The notes under the pieces: generated by a model | Told to the model about the DNA's origin: nothing | Seen by the model: the letters and a program-made list of their open reading frames with translations, nothing else | Database searches by the model: none | Translations under genes and position numbers: made by a program | Part shown: positions 1-8,446 of the stretch, in pieces | Numbering within the stretch: the stretch's first letter is position 1 | How the letters are laid out: every line of letters begins with the position of its first letter | NCBI GenBank assembly: GCA_028711505.1 | Contig: JAQTSC010000006.1 | Span: 1-39,579, forward strand | Direction of reading: 5' to 3' | Source of the DNA: Candidatus Paceibacterota bacterium | Lineage (GTDB): Bacteria; Patescibacteriota; Minisyncoccia; JAHISW01; Tagabacteraceae | Length of the DNA stretch: 39,579 bases

Positions 1-3000
1 GTTTATGAGTCCGTACCTGTCCATTGAAAGTCCGGCTATTTTAAGTCCTCTGCTTGCGTTGAAGTTTTGGGCGAATACGCTTTGCCATTTATTGCCTGTG
101 CCGGTGTAGATGTATGCCTGGCCTTTGCCAGCGCCAGAATTAGCATAAAAAGCTCCGACAATCACATCCGCGTATCCGTCACCGTTCACATCGCCGGCCG
201 AAGAAACACTGGAGCCTAAATAATCGCTATCCGCTCCTCCGGAAAATGTCACATCAGCTATATTGTCCATTGATGAACCTCCGTAATATATGTATGCCTG
301 GCCGCGGTCAGTGCCGCCGGCTTCGGCTTGATACGCTCCAACAATCACATCGCTGTATCCGTCGCCGTTGACATCGCTGGTTGAAGAAACTTTAGTGCCT
401 AAATAATCGAAATCCACCCCTCCGGAAAATGTCACATCAGCGGTGTTGTCCATTGATGAACCGCCGTAATATATGTATGCTTGGCCGCGGCTGGTACCAC
501 CAGCGGTAGCATCAGATGCTCCAACAATCACATCCGTATACCCGTCTCCATTGACATCTCCGGCTGAAGAAACACTGATGCCTAATTGATAATTTTCCCC
601 ACCTCCGGTAAAAGTCACGTCAGCCGTGTTGTCCATTGCCGGTCCGCCGTAATATATATATGCCTTGCCTGTATTAGAATTATCACCGGATGCTCCCACA
701 ATCACATCAGTGTATCCGTCGCCGTTCACATCGCCGGCTGAAGAAACACTGGAGCCTAAATCAGCAAAATCAGTTCCGCCGGAAAAAGTCACGTCAGCGG
801 TATTATCCATTGAGGGACCGCCAAAATAAAGGTATGCCTGACCATTAGCCCAGCCACCACCGGCAGCATCATTCGCTCCCACAATCACATCGGTATATCC
901 GTCGCCGTTCACGTCTCCGGCTGAGGAAACACTGTTGCCTAAATGAGCATAATCCTCAACACTTAAAAAGTTCACGTCAGCGGTATTGTTCATTGATGAA
1001 CCGCCATAATAAATGTATGCCTGGCCACGTTCTGTGCCGGCGCCGTTGACATTAAGAGCTCCCACAATTACGTCATCGTATCCGTCGCCGTTTACGTCGC
1101 CGGCAGAAGAAACGCTGTAGCCTAATTGATCATTATCCGCTCCTCCTGTAAAAGTCACGTCAGCGGTATTGTTCATTGATGAACCGCCATAATAAATGTA
1201 TGCCTGGCCGCGGTCAGTGCCGGCGCCGTTGACATAAGGCGCTCCCACAATCACATCGTTGTATCCGTCACCGTTTACGTCTCCTGCTGAAGAAACGCTC
1301 CAGCCTAAATAATCATTATTCGCTCCCCCCGAAAAAGTATAATTGCTTGTAGTGGAAGTATTCATTGAAACGGTTCCAAGACTGAAAGTCGAAGTGGCTG
1401 AAATGATATTTCCGTTAACAGTGAGCTTTTCAAGAGGGGTAGTCGTGCCGATACCGATGTTTCCGCCGTTTGCAATGGTGAAATACGTTGTCGTGGCGGA
1501 TAAAGCGTCGGTGGATGTGCCGATGAAGAAGTTTCCGTTTTGCGATGACATGAACCAGTGTTTGGCGTTTGCGGTTCCCGATGTGTCGGATAGCGTAAGC
1601 AGGGGTCTTGTGGACGATATCTGAAGTTTCCAGTTTGGGGTTGTTGTGCCGATGCCGATGTATGAATTGGTGTGTATTGTTAAAGTCGATGTCGGAGTTA
1701 ATGACGAACTTATTGAAGAATAATACGGTATCTGGCCTGCTGACGTTGAAGAAGGGACAACGCTTAGGCATGTGCCGTCTATTGAATAACAGCCGTCTGA
1801 TATATCCATGCCTCCTGTTCCGTAAAAAGTGGAAGTGGCTGAAGTGAAATTAGCCGTACTGCCAAGGGAAAAGAGCGAGCCCGGGGTTGATGTGCCGATG
1901 CCGGTGTATCCGCTGTTTAGTATTGTTAACGCCGATGGCGTGGAAGTTCCGTAGCTGTCGGTGGATGTGCCGATGTAGAGGTTTCCTCCCATTGACGAGA
2001 ATAGCCAGTGTTTGAGATTGGCTGAAGCTGATGAATCCGAGAGAGCTAATGACGGGCGGGTGCCGTTCACTTGCAATAGCCATTGGGGGGTTGTGGTGCC
2101 GATGCCGAGTTTGCTTGAGGTGGCTACGATGTAGTTTGCCACGTTGATGTTTTGGAAGCTTGCCGAACCTACTCTGTCTATTTCCCAGTTCGGAGTCGTT
2201 ATTCCCCACATTGTGGTGTTTATGAGTCCGTACCTGTCCATTGAAAGTCCGGCTATTTTAAGTCCTCTGCTTGCGTTGAAGTTTTGGGCGAATACGCTTT
2301 GCCATTTATTGCCTGCGCCTGTGTAGATGTATGAAGCGCTAGCTCCATACGCCCCAACAATCACATCATCGTATCCATCACCGTTCACGTCTCCGGCTGA
2401 CGAAACGTCATAACTCAAAAAATCACTACTCGCCACGCCTGTAAAAGTCACGTCCGCCGAATTATCCATTGAAGAACCGCCGTAGTAGATGTATGCCTGA
2501 CCACGGTCAGCGCTAACCCCAACATTAACACCATACGCTCCCACAATCACATCAGTATATCCGTCACCGTTGACGTCTCCGGCTGAGGAAACGCTGTAGC
2601 CTAAATAATCATAATTAGCAGTCCCGGAAAAAGTCACGTCAGCGGTATTGTTCATTGATGAACCTCCATAGTATATGTGTGCCTGGCCACGGTCGTCGCC
2701 GCCGCCGGCGCCGTTGACGTAAGGAGCTCCCACAATCACATCAGTATATCCGTCTCCGTTGACGTCTCCTGCTGAAGAAACGCTCCAGCCTAAATAATCG
2801 CTATTCGCTCCGCCGGAAAATGTTACATCAGCTGTATTGTCCATTGATGAACCGCCATAATATATGTATGCCTGGCCTTTGTCAGTGCCACCGGCGTCGG
2901 CGAGGGGAGCTCCCACAATCACATCGCTGTATCCATCACCGTTCACGTCTCCTGCTGAGGAAACGCTGCCGCCTAAATTATCGCTATCCGCTCCGCCGGA

Positions 3001-4734
3001 AAATGTCACATCCGCGGTATTGTCCATTGATAAGCCGCCGTAATATATGTATGCCTGGCCTTTGTCAGTACCGCCGGCATCGGCTCGATAAGCCCCCACA
3101 ATCACATCGGTATATCCGTCTCCATTCACGTCTCCGGCAGAGGAAACACTGTAGCCTAAATTATCGCTATTCGCTCCGCCGGAAAAAGTAATATCAGCGG
3201 TGCTGTCCATTGATGAACCGCCGTAATATATGTATGCTTGGCCTTTATTAGTGCCGCCGGCATCGGCTCCATATGCCCCAACGATTACATCGCTGTATCC
3301 ATCGCCATTGACGTCGCCGGCAGAAGCGACGCTAAAGCCTAAATTGTCATTATCCGCTCCGCCAGTAAAAGTCACATCCGCTGTATTGTCCATTGAAGGA
3401 CCGCCATAGTATATATATGCCTGGCCGCGGTCAGTGCCGCCGACGTCAGCAAGATACGCTCCCACAATCACATCAGTATATCCGTCACCGTTCACGTCTC
3501 CGGCTGAGGAAACGCTGTTATTACCCACCACGCCCGAAAACGTCGTATCGGCAGTAGTATCCATGGCTGTTGTTCCAAGACTGAAAGTCGAAGTGGCTGA
3601 AATGATGTTTCCGTTAACAGTGAGTTTTTCAAGAGGGGTAGTTGTGCCGATACCGATGTTTCCGCCGTTTGCAATGGTGAAATACGTTGTCGTGGCGGAT
3701 AAAGCGTCGGTGGATGTGCCGATGAAGAAGTTTCCGTTTTGCGATGACATGAACCAGTGTTTGGCGTTTGCGGTTCCTGATGTGTCGGACAAGGTAAGCA
3801 GGGGTCTTGCGCCCGATAATTGAAGTTTCCAGTTTGGGGTTGTGGTGCCGATGCCTAAATTTCCTCCCGTAAAATACGAATTGCCGGAGGCGGCTGACTG
3901 AACAAGTCCGGTCAAGGTTGAAGCGGCGGTGATGTAAACGCTGTCATTGGTCCACTGGGAGATATTGGCGGATGAAAAATCTGCCGCTGCCAGCCCTGAA
4001 ATGGTTGAACCGGTATGGCTATGGGAATCGTCCGCGACTACGGTGGCTGACAATGTTCCGGAAACGTCTCCGGCAACGGGAATTGAAGTCGTGGCTGTCC
4101 AGGAAGGAAGGCCGCCGGACATCGCCAGAATCAGTCCGTCGGTTCCTTTGGCAAGTTTTGACAAAACGTTATCGCTTGAAGAATAGAGAATATCGCCCGC
4201 GGCGAAAGAATCGAATTTGAGAAGCTGGCCCGCGTTGCTTCCGGGAATGTATCCCTGGGTAGTGCTGGCGTTTAAGGCGTAGCCCGATGAAGTTATTCTC
4301 TGCCTGGGAGTCAAAGTTTCAAAAGTCGAATTGTCCGAAGAAACGCTTACTTCAAGATATGTTTCGCTGTTGTCCTGGAAATCAAAATCCAATACGTCGG
4401 AACACTCCGAAGTGTCGCCGATTCCGGCGGTGAACACTCCTTCGCGCACGGTGCGGGTATGGGTACAGGGGGTTCCAGAGGGCCAAAGTTTGGTTCCCGA
4501 CGTGGAAGCGTCGTAAATTGAAAAACGAAAATAATAGTTTGTTCCGGACGCGCCGCCGAGCAGGTCTCCGGCAATATCCGAAAGCCGCCCCTGATAACCG
4601 ATTATCTGGGGGACGCCCGCGGCGGCGGATGTTTTTTCCGGAGACACAAATGCCAAAAATCCGGCCGCGAGGACCAGGATTACTAAAAAGGAAAATCCTG
4701 TAAAACGCGGTTTGTTTGCAAAAACTTTTTTCAC
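1..4734 (-). CDS. Giant secreted surface protein with two FG-GAP beta-propellers (3' end beyond window)
   Basis: The minus-strand frame is open from a GTG at 4734 to base 1 (1578 codons) and continues outside the window. The N-terminus is a Sec signal: KK near the start, a hydrophobic run at about residues 13-30, then a cleavage region around TSAAAG. It is followed by an IIGYQGRLSD motif typical of large CPR surface proteins. Modules with GIGTTTP and LTLSDTSGTANAKHW motifs follow, resembling phage tail-fibre or adhesin repeats. Then come seven repeats with the Ca-binding GDVNGDGY core plus DVIVGA (about residues 390-800), more fibre-like modules (800-1130) and seven further repeats (1130-1545). 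Each set of seven fits one seven-bladed integrin-alpha-like propeller. The likely role is cell-surface adhesion (inference). GTG is chosen because the upstream ATG at 4744 hits a stop after four codons. Confidence 0.85.
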   Translation of the reverse strand, partial: MKKVFANKPRFTGFSFLVILVLAAGFLAFVSPEKTSAAAGVPQIIGYQGRLSDIAGDLLGGASGTNYYFRFSIYDASTSGTKLWPSGTPCTHTRTVREGVFTAGIGDTSECSDVLDFDFQDNSETYLEVSVSSDNSTFETLTPRQRITSSGYALNASTTQGYIPGSNAGQLLKFDSFAAGDILYSSSDNVLSKLAKGTDGLILAMSGGLPSWTATTSIPVAGDVSGTLSATVVADDSHSHTGSTISGLAAADFSSANISQWTNDSVYITAASTLTGLVQSAASGNSYFTGGNLGIGTTTPNWKLQLSGARPLLTLSDTSGTANAKHWFMSSQNGNFFIGTSTDALSATTTYFTIANGGNIGIGTTTPLEKLTVNGNIISATSTFSLGTTAMDTTADTTFSGVVGNNSVSSAGDVNGDGYTDVIVGAYLADVGGTDRGQAYIYYGGPSMDNTADVTFTGGADNDNLGFSVASAGDVNGDGYSDVIVGAYGADAGGTNKGQAYIYYGGSSMDSTADITFSGGANSDNLGYSVSSAGDVNGDGYTDVIVGAYRADAGGTDKGQAYIYYGGLSMDNTADVTFSGGADSDNLGGSVSSAGDVNGDGYSDVIVGAPLADAGGTDKGQAYIYYGGSSMDNTADVTFSGGANSDYLGWSVSSAGDVNGDGYTDVIVGAPYVNGAGGGDDRGQAHIYYGGSSMNNTADVTFSGTANYDYLGYSVSSAGDVNGDGYTDVIVGAYGVNVGVSADRGQAYIYYGGSSMDNSADVTFTGVASSDFLSYDVSSAGDVNGDGYDDVIVGAYGASASYIYTGAGNKWQSVFAQNFNASRGLKIAGLSMDRYGLINTTMWGITTPNWEIDRVGSASFQNINVANYIVATSSKLGIGTTTPQWLLQVNGTRPSLALSDSSASANLKHWLFSSMGGNLYIGTSTDSYGTSTPSALTILNSGYTGIGTSTPGSLFSLGSTANFTSATSTFYGTGGMDISDGCYSIDGTCLSVVPSSTSAGQIPYYSSISSSLTPTSTLTIHTNSYIGIGTTTPNWKLQISSTRPLLTLSDTSGTANAKHWFMSSQNGNFFIGTSTDALSATTTYFTIANGGNIGIGTTTPLEKLTVNGNIISATSTFSLGTVSMNTSTTSNYTFSGGANNDYLGWSVSSAGDVNGDGYNDVIVGAPYVNGAGTDRGQAYIYYGGSSMNNTADVTFTGGADNDQLGYSVSSAGDVNGDGYDDVIVGALNVNGAGTERGQAYIYYGGSSMNNTADVNFLSVEDYAHLGNSVSSAGDVNGDGYTDVIVGANDAAGGGWANGQAYLYFGGPSMDNTADVTFSGGTDFADLGSSVSSAGDVNGDGYTDVIVGASGDNSNTGKAYIYYGGPAMDNTADVTFTGGGENYQLGISVSSAGDVNGDGYTDVIVGASDATAGGTSRGQAYIYYGGSSMDNTADVTFSGGVDFDYLGTKVSSTSDVNGDGYSDVIVGAYQAEAGGTDRGQAYIYYGGSSMDNIADVTFSGGADSDYLGSSVSSAGDVNGDGYADVIVGAFYANSGAGKGQAYIYTGTGNKWQSVFAQNFNASRGLKIAGLSMDRYGLIN
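107..1345 (-). repeat. FG-GAP repeat array 2 (seven units of about 180-183 bp)
   Basis: Seven near-identical coding repeats have cores near 173, 354, 540, 714, 894, 1078 and 1258. Each encodes GDVNGDGYxDVIVGA followed by a GQAYIYYGG and MDNTADVTF segment. Seven units of 60-61 residues make one complete beta-propeller. DNA identity between units is high, so slippage or recombination is possible. Confidence 0.85.
2326..3560 (-). repeat. FG-GAP repeat array 1 (seven units of about 183-187 bp)
   Basis: Seven coding repeats have cores near 2376, 2562, 2748, 2933, 3115, 3298 and 3481, with the same GDVNGDGY/DVIVGA pattern as array 2. Array plus preceding header matches the 1-1640 region with an offset of about 2.2 kb. 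This is a whole-module duplication within one gene: the 20-residue segment coded at 2218-2277 recurs at 1-60. Confidence 0.85.
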
Positions 4735-4748
4735 TTTTTTGTCATTAT

Positions 4749-4757
4749 ATTATACCA
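4749..4757 (-). promoter_or_regulatory. Extended -10 promoter of the giant surface protein gene
   Basis: On the minus strand TGGTATAAT is a perfect TATAAT (4754-4749) preceded by TGn. It lies only 14 bases before the GTG at 4734, so the mRNA leader would be about 8 nt. No good -35 and no Shine-Dalgarno sequence are visible. Confidence 0.5.
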
Positions 4758-4866
4758 CGGAGGACGGGCGGGTTTTATGAAAATGTGGATAAGGGGATAA
4801 AATTTGGGGTTGAAATGACGCGGCAAAAAGAGTAAGTTAAAGAAATTAAAGTTAAAGAACAAAAAA

Positions 4867-5601
4867 ATGGAAGAAAACAACAAAACATGGATAGCGGGAG
4901 CCATAATTGCCGGAGCGCTAATAATAGCGGGGGCGGTAATTTACACCCAAAATCCAAACACTGATGAGCAAAAAGCTCAGGTGGGAGGAGCAGGAGAAGA
5001 AAACGGCGCAGCGCAAGTCAGCGGCGAAAACCCTTATGAAAAAACTCCGGACATAAACCAAGAGGATCACATTTTGGGAAATCCTCAGGCGCCCGTTACA
5101 ATAATCACTTATTCGGATATTGAATGTCCTTTCTGCAAACAATTCCACGGAACAATGACGGAAATAATGAATACTTACGGCAAAGAAGGAAAAGTAAAAT
5201 GGGTGTACAGACACTTGCCTCTTGAAGCCCTTCACCCGACAGCGAAAAAAGAAGCCGAAGCAACAGAGTGCGCAGCCGAGCTTGGAGGAAATGAAATGTT
5301 TTTCAAATACCTTGAAGCGCTCGTAAATAACACGACGGCAATAAGCGAATCAAACGCCGACTCGGAAATTTTGGAAATCGCGGACACTTTCAAAATAGAC
5401 AAGACAAAATTCAGCGAATGTCTGACCTCCGGCAGATACTCGGACAAAATCTCAAAAAATATAACCGACGCTTTCGCCCTTGGAATACAGGGAACTCCTT
5501 ACAGCGTCGTGGTTTCTCCAAACGGAGAAAGAAGTGAAATCCCCGGAGCCCTTCCGCTTGAACAAGTAAAACAGGAAATAGACAGCGCTCTGGCTAAATA
5601 A
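4867..5601 (+). CDS. Membrane-anchored DsbA-family thiol-disulfide oxidoreductase
   Basis: Protein of 244 aa with an N-terminal membrane anchor (about residues 8-26), a low-complexity linker to about residue 60 and a thioredoxin-fold DsbA domain. The active site is C87-P-F-C90 in a DIECPFCKQF context, and a cis-Pro loop GTPYS is visible near the end. This is the Thioredoxin_4/DsbA-like group common in CPR. It would form or isomerise disulfides in exported proteins outside the membrane, possibly including the surface protein next door (inference). It converges on trxB. No Shine-Dalgarno site precedes the ATG. Confidence 0.9.
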   Translation: MEENNKTWIAGAIIAGALIIAGAVIYTQNPNTDEQKAQVGGAGEENGAAQVSGENPYEKTPDINQEDHILGNPQAPVTIITYSDIECPFCKQFHGTMTEIMNTYGKEGKVKWVYRHLPLEALHPTAKKEAEATECAAELGGNEMFFKYLEALVNNTTAISESNADSEILEIADTFKIDKTKFSECLTSGRYSDKISKNITDAFALGIQGTPYSVVVSPNGERSEIPGALPLEQVKQEIDSALAK

Positions 5602-5613
5602 TATCCGAACTTG

Positions 5614-5650
5614 AAAACACCCCTCGGCTCAACGCCGAGGGGTGTTTTTT
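5614..5650. terminator. Bidirectional intrinsic terminator between dsbA-like gene and trxB
   Basis: CACCCCTCGGC and GCCGAGGGGTG form an 11-bp stem with loop TCAAC, flanked by A4 on the left and T6 on the right. It works in both directions and ends both convergent units. The trxB stop codon (5651-5649) lies in the T tract. Confidence 0.9.
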
Positions 5651-6575
5651 ATTCAAAAAATCCCTTCCTTTTCAAATATTCATATGCCGACAAAACCGCC
5701 CTTGCTCCGTCTCCGGCGGCGATAACAGCCTGCTTATATTTGTTATCCGCCACGTCTCCGGCGGCAAAAACACCTTCAACCGAAGAAGCATTGGTTCTCG
5801 GGTCAATAATAATTTCTTTCTGGCTGTTCAATTCCAAAAATCCTTCAGCGAAAGAAGAGTTCGCGTTAAGCCCGATGTTTACGAAAACTCCGCCGACGCT
5901 GATTTCTTTTTTCTCGTTTTTTGAAACATCTTCATAGCAAACAGATTCAACGTTTTCTCCTCCTTTTATTTCAAGAGCCTTCGCGAAATTTATAAATTCA
6001 ACTTTGCCGCTTTCTTTTAATTTTTCAAATGTCGCTTTGTCCCCGGCAAAATTTTCGCTTATTTCCAAAACATATATTTTTGAAGCGTATTTTAAAAGGT
6101 CAAAGGCGCTGTCAAAACCGGAATTTCCTCCGCCGACTACGGCGACGTCTTTGCCTTCAAAAAACGGCGCGTCGCATATTGAACAAAAACTTACGCCTCT
6201 GCCTATAAATTTTTCTTCGCCCGGAATATTGAGTTTTCTCCATTTTGCCCCGGACGCCACGATGACGGTTTTCGCAAAATATTCTCCGTCTTTTGTTTTT
6301 ACCAAAAATTTTTCTCCCTCCTCTTTTGTAAGAAAAACGACTTCTTCTTCCACGACAGGCACTCCCGTTTTTTCAACTTGTTTCTTTAAAAGAGAAACTA
6401 TTTCCGCTCCGGAAATTTTAATAAATCCAGGAAAATTTTCTATTGCCGAGGTCATCAAAGTCTGGCCGCCGATTTTGGCGGTGATTACGGCCGTGTTTAA
6501 TTTTTTACGGCCGGCGTAAACCGCCGCAGTAAGCCCCGCCATATCCGCCCCGATAATAATCAAATCGTAAAACAT
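5649..6575 (-). CDS. trxB: Thioredoxin reductase (NADPH)
   Basis: FAD/NADPH-dependent reductase of 308 aa. An N-terminal FAD-binding segment LIIIGADMAG is followed by the redox-active pair C131-S-I-C134, the NADPH motif VVGGGNSG and the C-terminal FAD motif GVFAAGDVAD. It would reduce thioredoxin in the cytoplasm. The frame extends to a TTG at 6587, but the ATG at 6575 is preferred: it puts the FAD motif at the usual distance and has GGAAA upstream. The first glycine motif reads GADMAG where GGGPAG-like sequences are usual. It is the last gene of the GT2-galT-tpiA-pgk-trxB unit, 32 bases after pgk. Confidence 0.93.
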   Translation of the reverse strand: MFYDLIIIGADMAGLTAAVYAGRKKLNTAVITAKIGGQTLMTSAIENFPGFIKISGAEIVSLLKKQVEKTGVPVVEEEVVFLTKEEGEKFLVKTKDGEYFAKTVIVASGAKWRKLNIPGEEKFIGRGVSFCSICDAPFFEGKDVAVVGGGNSGFDSAFDLLKYASKIYVLEISENFAGDKATFEKLKESGKVEFINFAKALEIKGGENVESVCYEDVSKNEKKEISVGGVFVNIGLNANSSFAEGFLELNSQKEIIIDPRTNASSVEGVFAAGDVADNKYKQAVIAAGDGARAVLSAYEYLKRKGFFE

Positions 6576-6607
6576 AATAGTTTCCAATTTTTATAATTCT
6601 GCAAATT

Positions 6608-7660
6608 TTAATAATTATCCCTCAGCTCTTCCAGCGCCGGCAAATCGCCTTTCGCCAAAAATTCAAGCATTGCGCCTCCTCCGGTTGAAACGAAATCAAA
6701 ATTTTCCAAAACCCCGTGTTCTTCAAGAACCTGAACCGTTTCTCCTCCGCCCGCGATTTTTTTCGCTTCTTTATTCTGCCAGACGGCTTCAAGAATTTGT
6801 TCCGTGCCGAACGCGAAATTCGGGTCTTCAAACTTTCCCAAAGGTCCGTTCCATATTATTGTTTTCGCGTCCTTTATTTTTTCTTTAAATTTTTCTATTG
6901 TTTTGGGCCCGATGTCCAACCCGTCTTTGAGGTAATCTTCGGCCAAAATCACATTTGCTCCAAAAATAATTTTCTGTTTCTCGGCTTCAATTCCAAGCCG
7001 GCCTCCCACCAAAACCCAGTCATATTTTTTTTCAAGAAAAGAAATCACCGGCAGTTTGGTTTCTATTTTCGCTCCGCCGATAATCGCGACCGCGGGACGA
7101 TTAAATTTTTCGCGCGCGGCGCCAAGTTCATCCGTTTCTTTTTGCAGGTTAAAACCCGCGTAAGAAGGCAAAAAATCGGTTATAGCCGCCACGGAAGAGT
7201 GAAGACGATGGCTGGCGCCAAACGCTTCGTTTACGTACGCGTCAAAATTTTCCGCGATTTTTCCGGCAAAATTCTTGTCATTTTCGCTTTCTTCGGAAAA
7301 AAACCGGATATTTTCAAGCATAAGCGCTTCCCCGGGCTTCAGATTATCCAACGCTTTTTTTACTTCACCGCCAAAGCACTCCGGAACGAAAATAAGGTTC
7401 ATTCCCAAAATCCTTCCCGTGTCTTTGTAAATTTTCTCCAGGGAAAATTTTTCCTCACGGCCTTCCGGCCTGCCAAGATGAGACAGAAGGGCGAGACGGG
7501 TTCCCTTTTTTGACAAAATAAAATCAATCGTTTTTTTTGCCGTTTCTATTCTGTATTTTTCTTTTATGCCGCCGCCTTCGGAAAATTCCACGTTAAAATC
7601 AACGCGAACCAGAACGCGCTTATTTTTCAAATCGGCTTTTTTCAAATCGGGCAATTTCAT
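6608..7660 (-). CDS. pgk: Phosphoglycerate kinase (short form)
   Basis: Converts 1,3-bisphosphoglycerate and ADP to 3-phosphoglycerate and ATP in lower glycolysis. The N-terminal substrate domain carries VRVDFNV, SHLGRPEG and MLENIRF motifs plus EAFGASHR. The C-terminal nucleotide domain has IIGGAKIETK, IWNGPLGKFE, GGGETV and STGGGAMLEFL. At 350 aa it is shorter than the usual 390-415, as in other reduced CPR enzymes, but all signature motifs remain, so it is probably active. It lies 8 bases after tpiA, giving a two-step glycolytic cassette. Confidence 0.95.
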   Translation of the reverse strand: MKLPDLKKADLKNKRVLVRVDFNVEFSEGGGIKEKYRIETAKKTIDFILSKKGTRLALLSHLGRPEGREEKFSLEKIYKDTGRILGMNLIFVPECFGGEVKKALDNLKPGEALMLENIRFFSEESENDKNFAGKIAENFDAYVNEAFGASHRLHSSVAAITDFLPSYAGFNLQKETDELGAAREKFNRPAVAIIGGAKIETKLPVISFLEKKYDWVLVGGRLGIEAEKQKIIFGANVILAEDYLKDGLDIGPKTIEKFKEKIKDAKTIIWNGPLGKFEDPNFAFGTEQILEAVWQNKEAKKIAGGGETVQVLEEHGVLENFDFVSTGGGAMLEFLAKGDLPALEELRDNY

Positions 7661-7668
7661 TTAAAATT

Positions 7669-8442
7669 TCAGTTGATACTTTTTAACAGCTCCACGAAAC
7701 TTTTTGCCGACAAACTCGCCCTGCCAACCAAAAGTCCTTGGGCCTGGCCTTTCTCAATAAAATTTTTGGCGTTGTTTTCGTCAACGGAACCGCCGTACAA
7801 AACAGGAGTGTCTTTGTAAATTTTTCTGCCAAATCTGAAAAATAAAATTCTCCGGATATAAATTATCATCTGTAAAAGTTCTTCGGGGGTGTCCGGTCTC
7901 GCCCCTTTATTGGAGCTTATCGCCCAAACCGGCTCGTAAGCGAGCGTTAAGTTCTTCGTAAGCGCCCGTGGAATTCCTTTTAACCCTTCAAGGACTTCGT
8001 TTTTTACAAATTTTAGGTACTCCCCTTTTTCATCTCTTTCAAATTCCCCGACGCAAAAAATGACTTTCAAACCGGACTTTAACGCGGCTTTTATTTTTTT
8101 ATTTATCATTTCATCGGTTTCGACAAAATTTTTCCGCCTTTCAGAATGTCCGATAATAACATAATTTGCTCCGATTTTTTTAAGCATTTTCGGAGAAATT
8201 TCTCCGGTGAAAGCTCCTTTGTTTTCCCAAAAAACATCCTGAGCCCCCAAATAGGTTTTTACTTTGCCGTTTTTAATTTTTGATTTTTGAGAAAGCCGGT
8301 CCAAATACGCAAAAGGAGGACAAATAATAATTTCCGTATTTTTCAATTTCGGCGCCGATTTTAATATTCCGTCAAAAAGATATTCCGCATCTTCCGCCGA
8401 ATCAGGGTTCATTTTCCAATTGGCAACTATCAAATTTTTCAT
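7669..8442 (-). CDS. tpiA: Triosephosphate isomerase
   Basis: Interconverts dihydroxyacetone phosphate and glyceraldehyde-3-phosphate. The 257-aa TIM barrel shows all catalytic landmarks: N8 and K10 in VANWKMN, H99 in IIGHSERR, E170 in AYEPVWAI, and the phosphate loop LYGGSV near the C-terminus. It sits 4 bases from galT upstream and 8 bases from pgk downstream, so it is almost certainly co-transcribed. Confidence 0.95.
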   Translation of the reverse strand: MKNLIVANWKMNPDSAEDAEYLFDGILKSAPKLKNTEIIICPPFAYLDRLSQKSKIKNGKVKTYLGAQDVFWENKGAFTGEISPKMLKKIGANYVIIGHSERRKNFVETDEMINKKIKAALKSGLKVIFCVGEFERDEKGEYLKFVKNEVLEGLKGIPRALTKNLTLAYEPVWAISSNKGARPDTPEELLQMIIYIRRILFFRFGRKIYKDTPVLYGGSVDENNAKNFIEKGQAQGLLVGRASLSAKSFVELLKSIN

Positions 8443-8446
8443 ATTT

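Noticed and set aside
1-1345. Possible CRISPR array because of regular spaced repeats
   Set aside because: Period is about 180 bp, repeats are in frame and encode GDVNGDGY; there are no short unique spacers.
1343-4700. Several plus- and minus-frame ORFs of 60-130 codons (for example 2820-3191, 3434-3823)
   Set aside because: They are shadows of the repeated giant gene; their own apparent repeats derive from the FG-GAP DNA repeats.
6716-7513. 265-codon plus-strand ORF opposite pgk
   Set aside because: Complete overlap with a clear pgk gene; composition is low-complexity Phe/Arg/Lys, typical of an antisense shadow.
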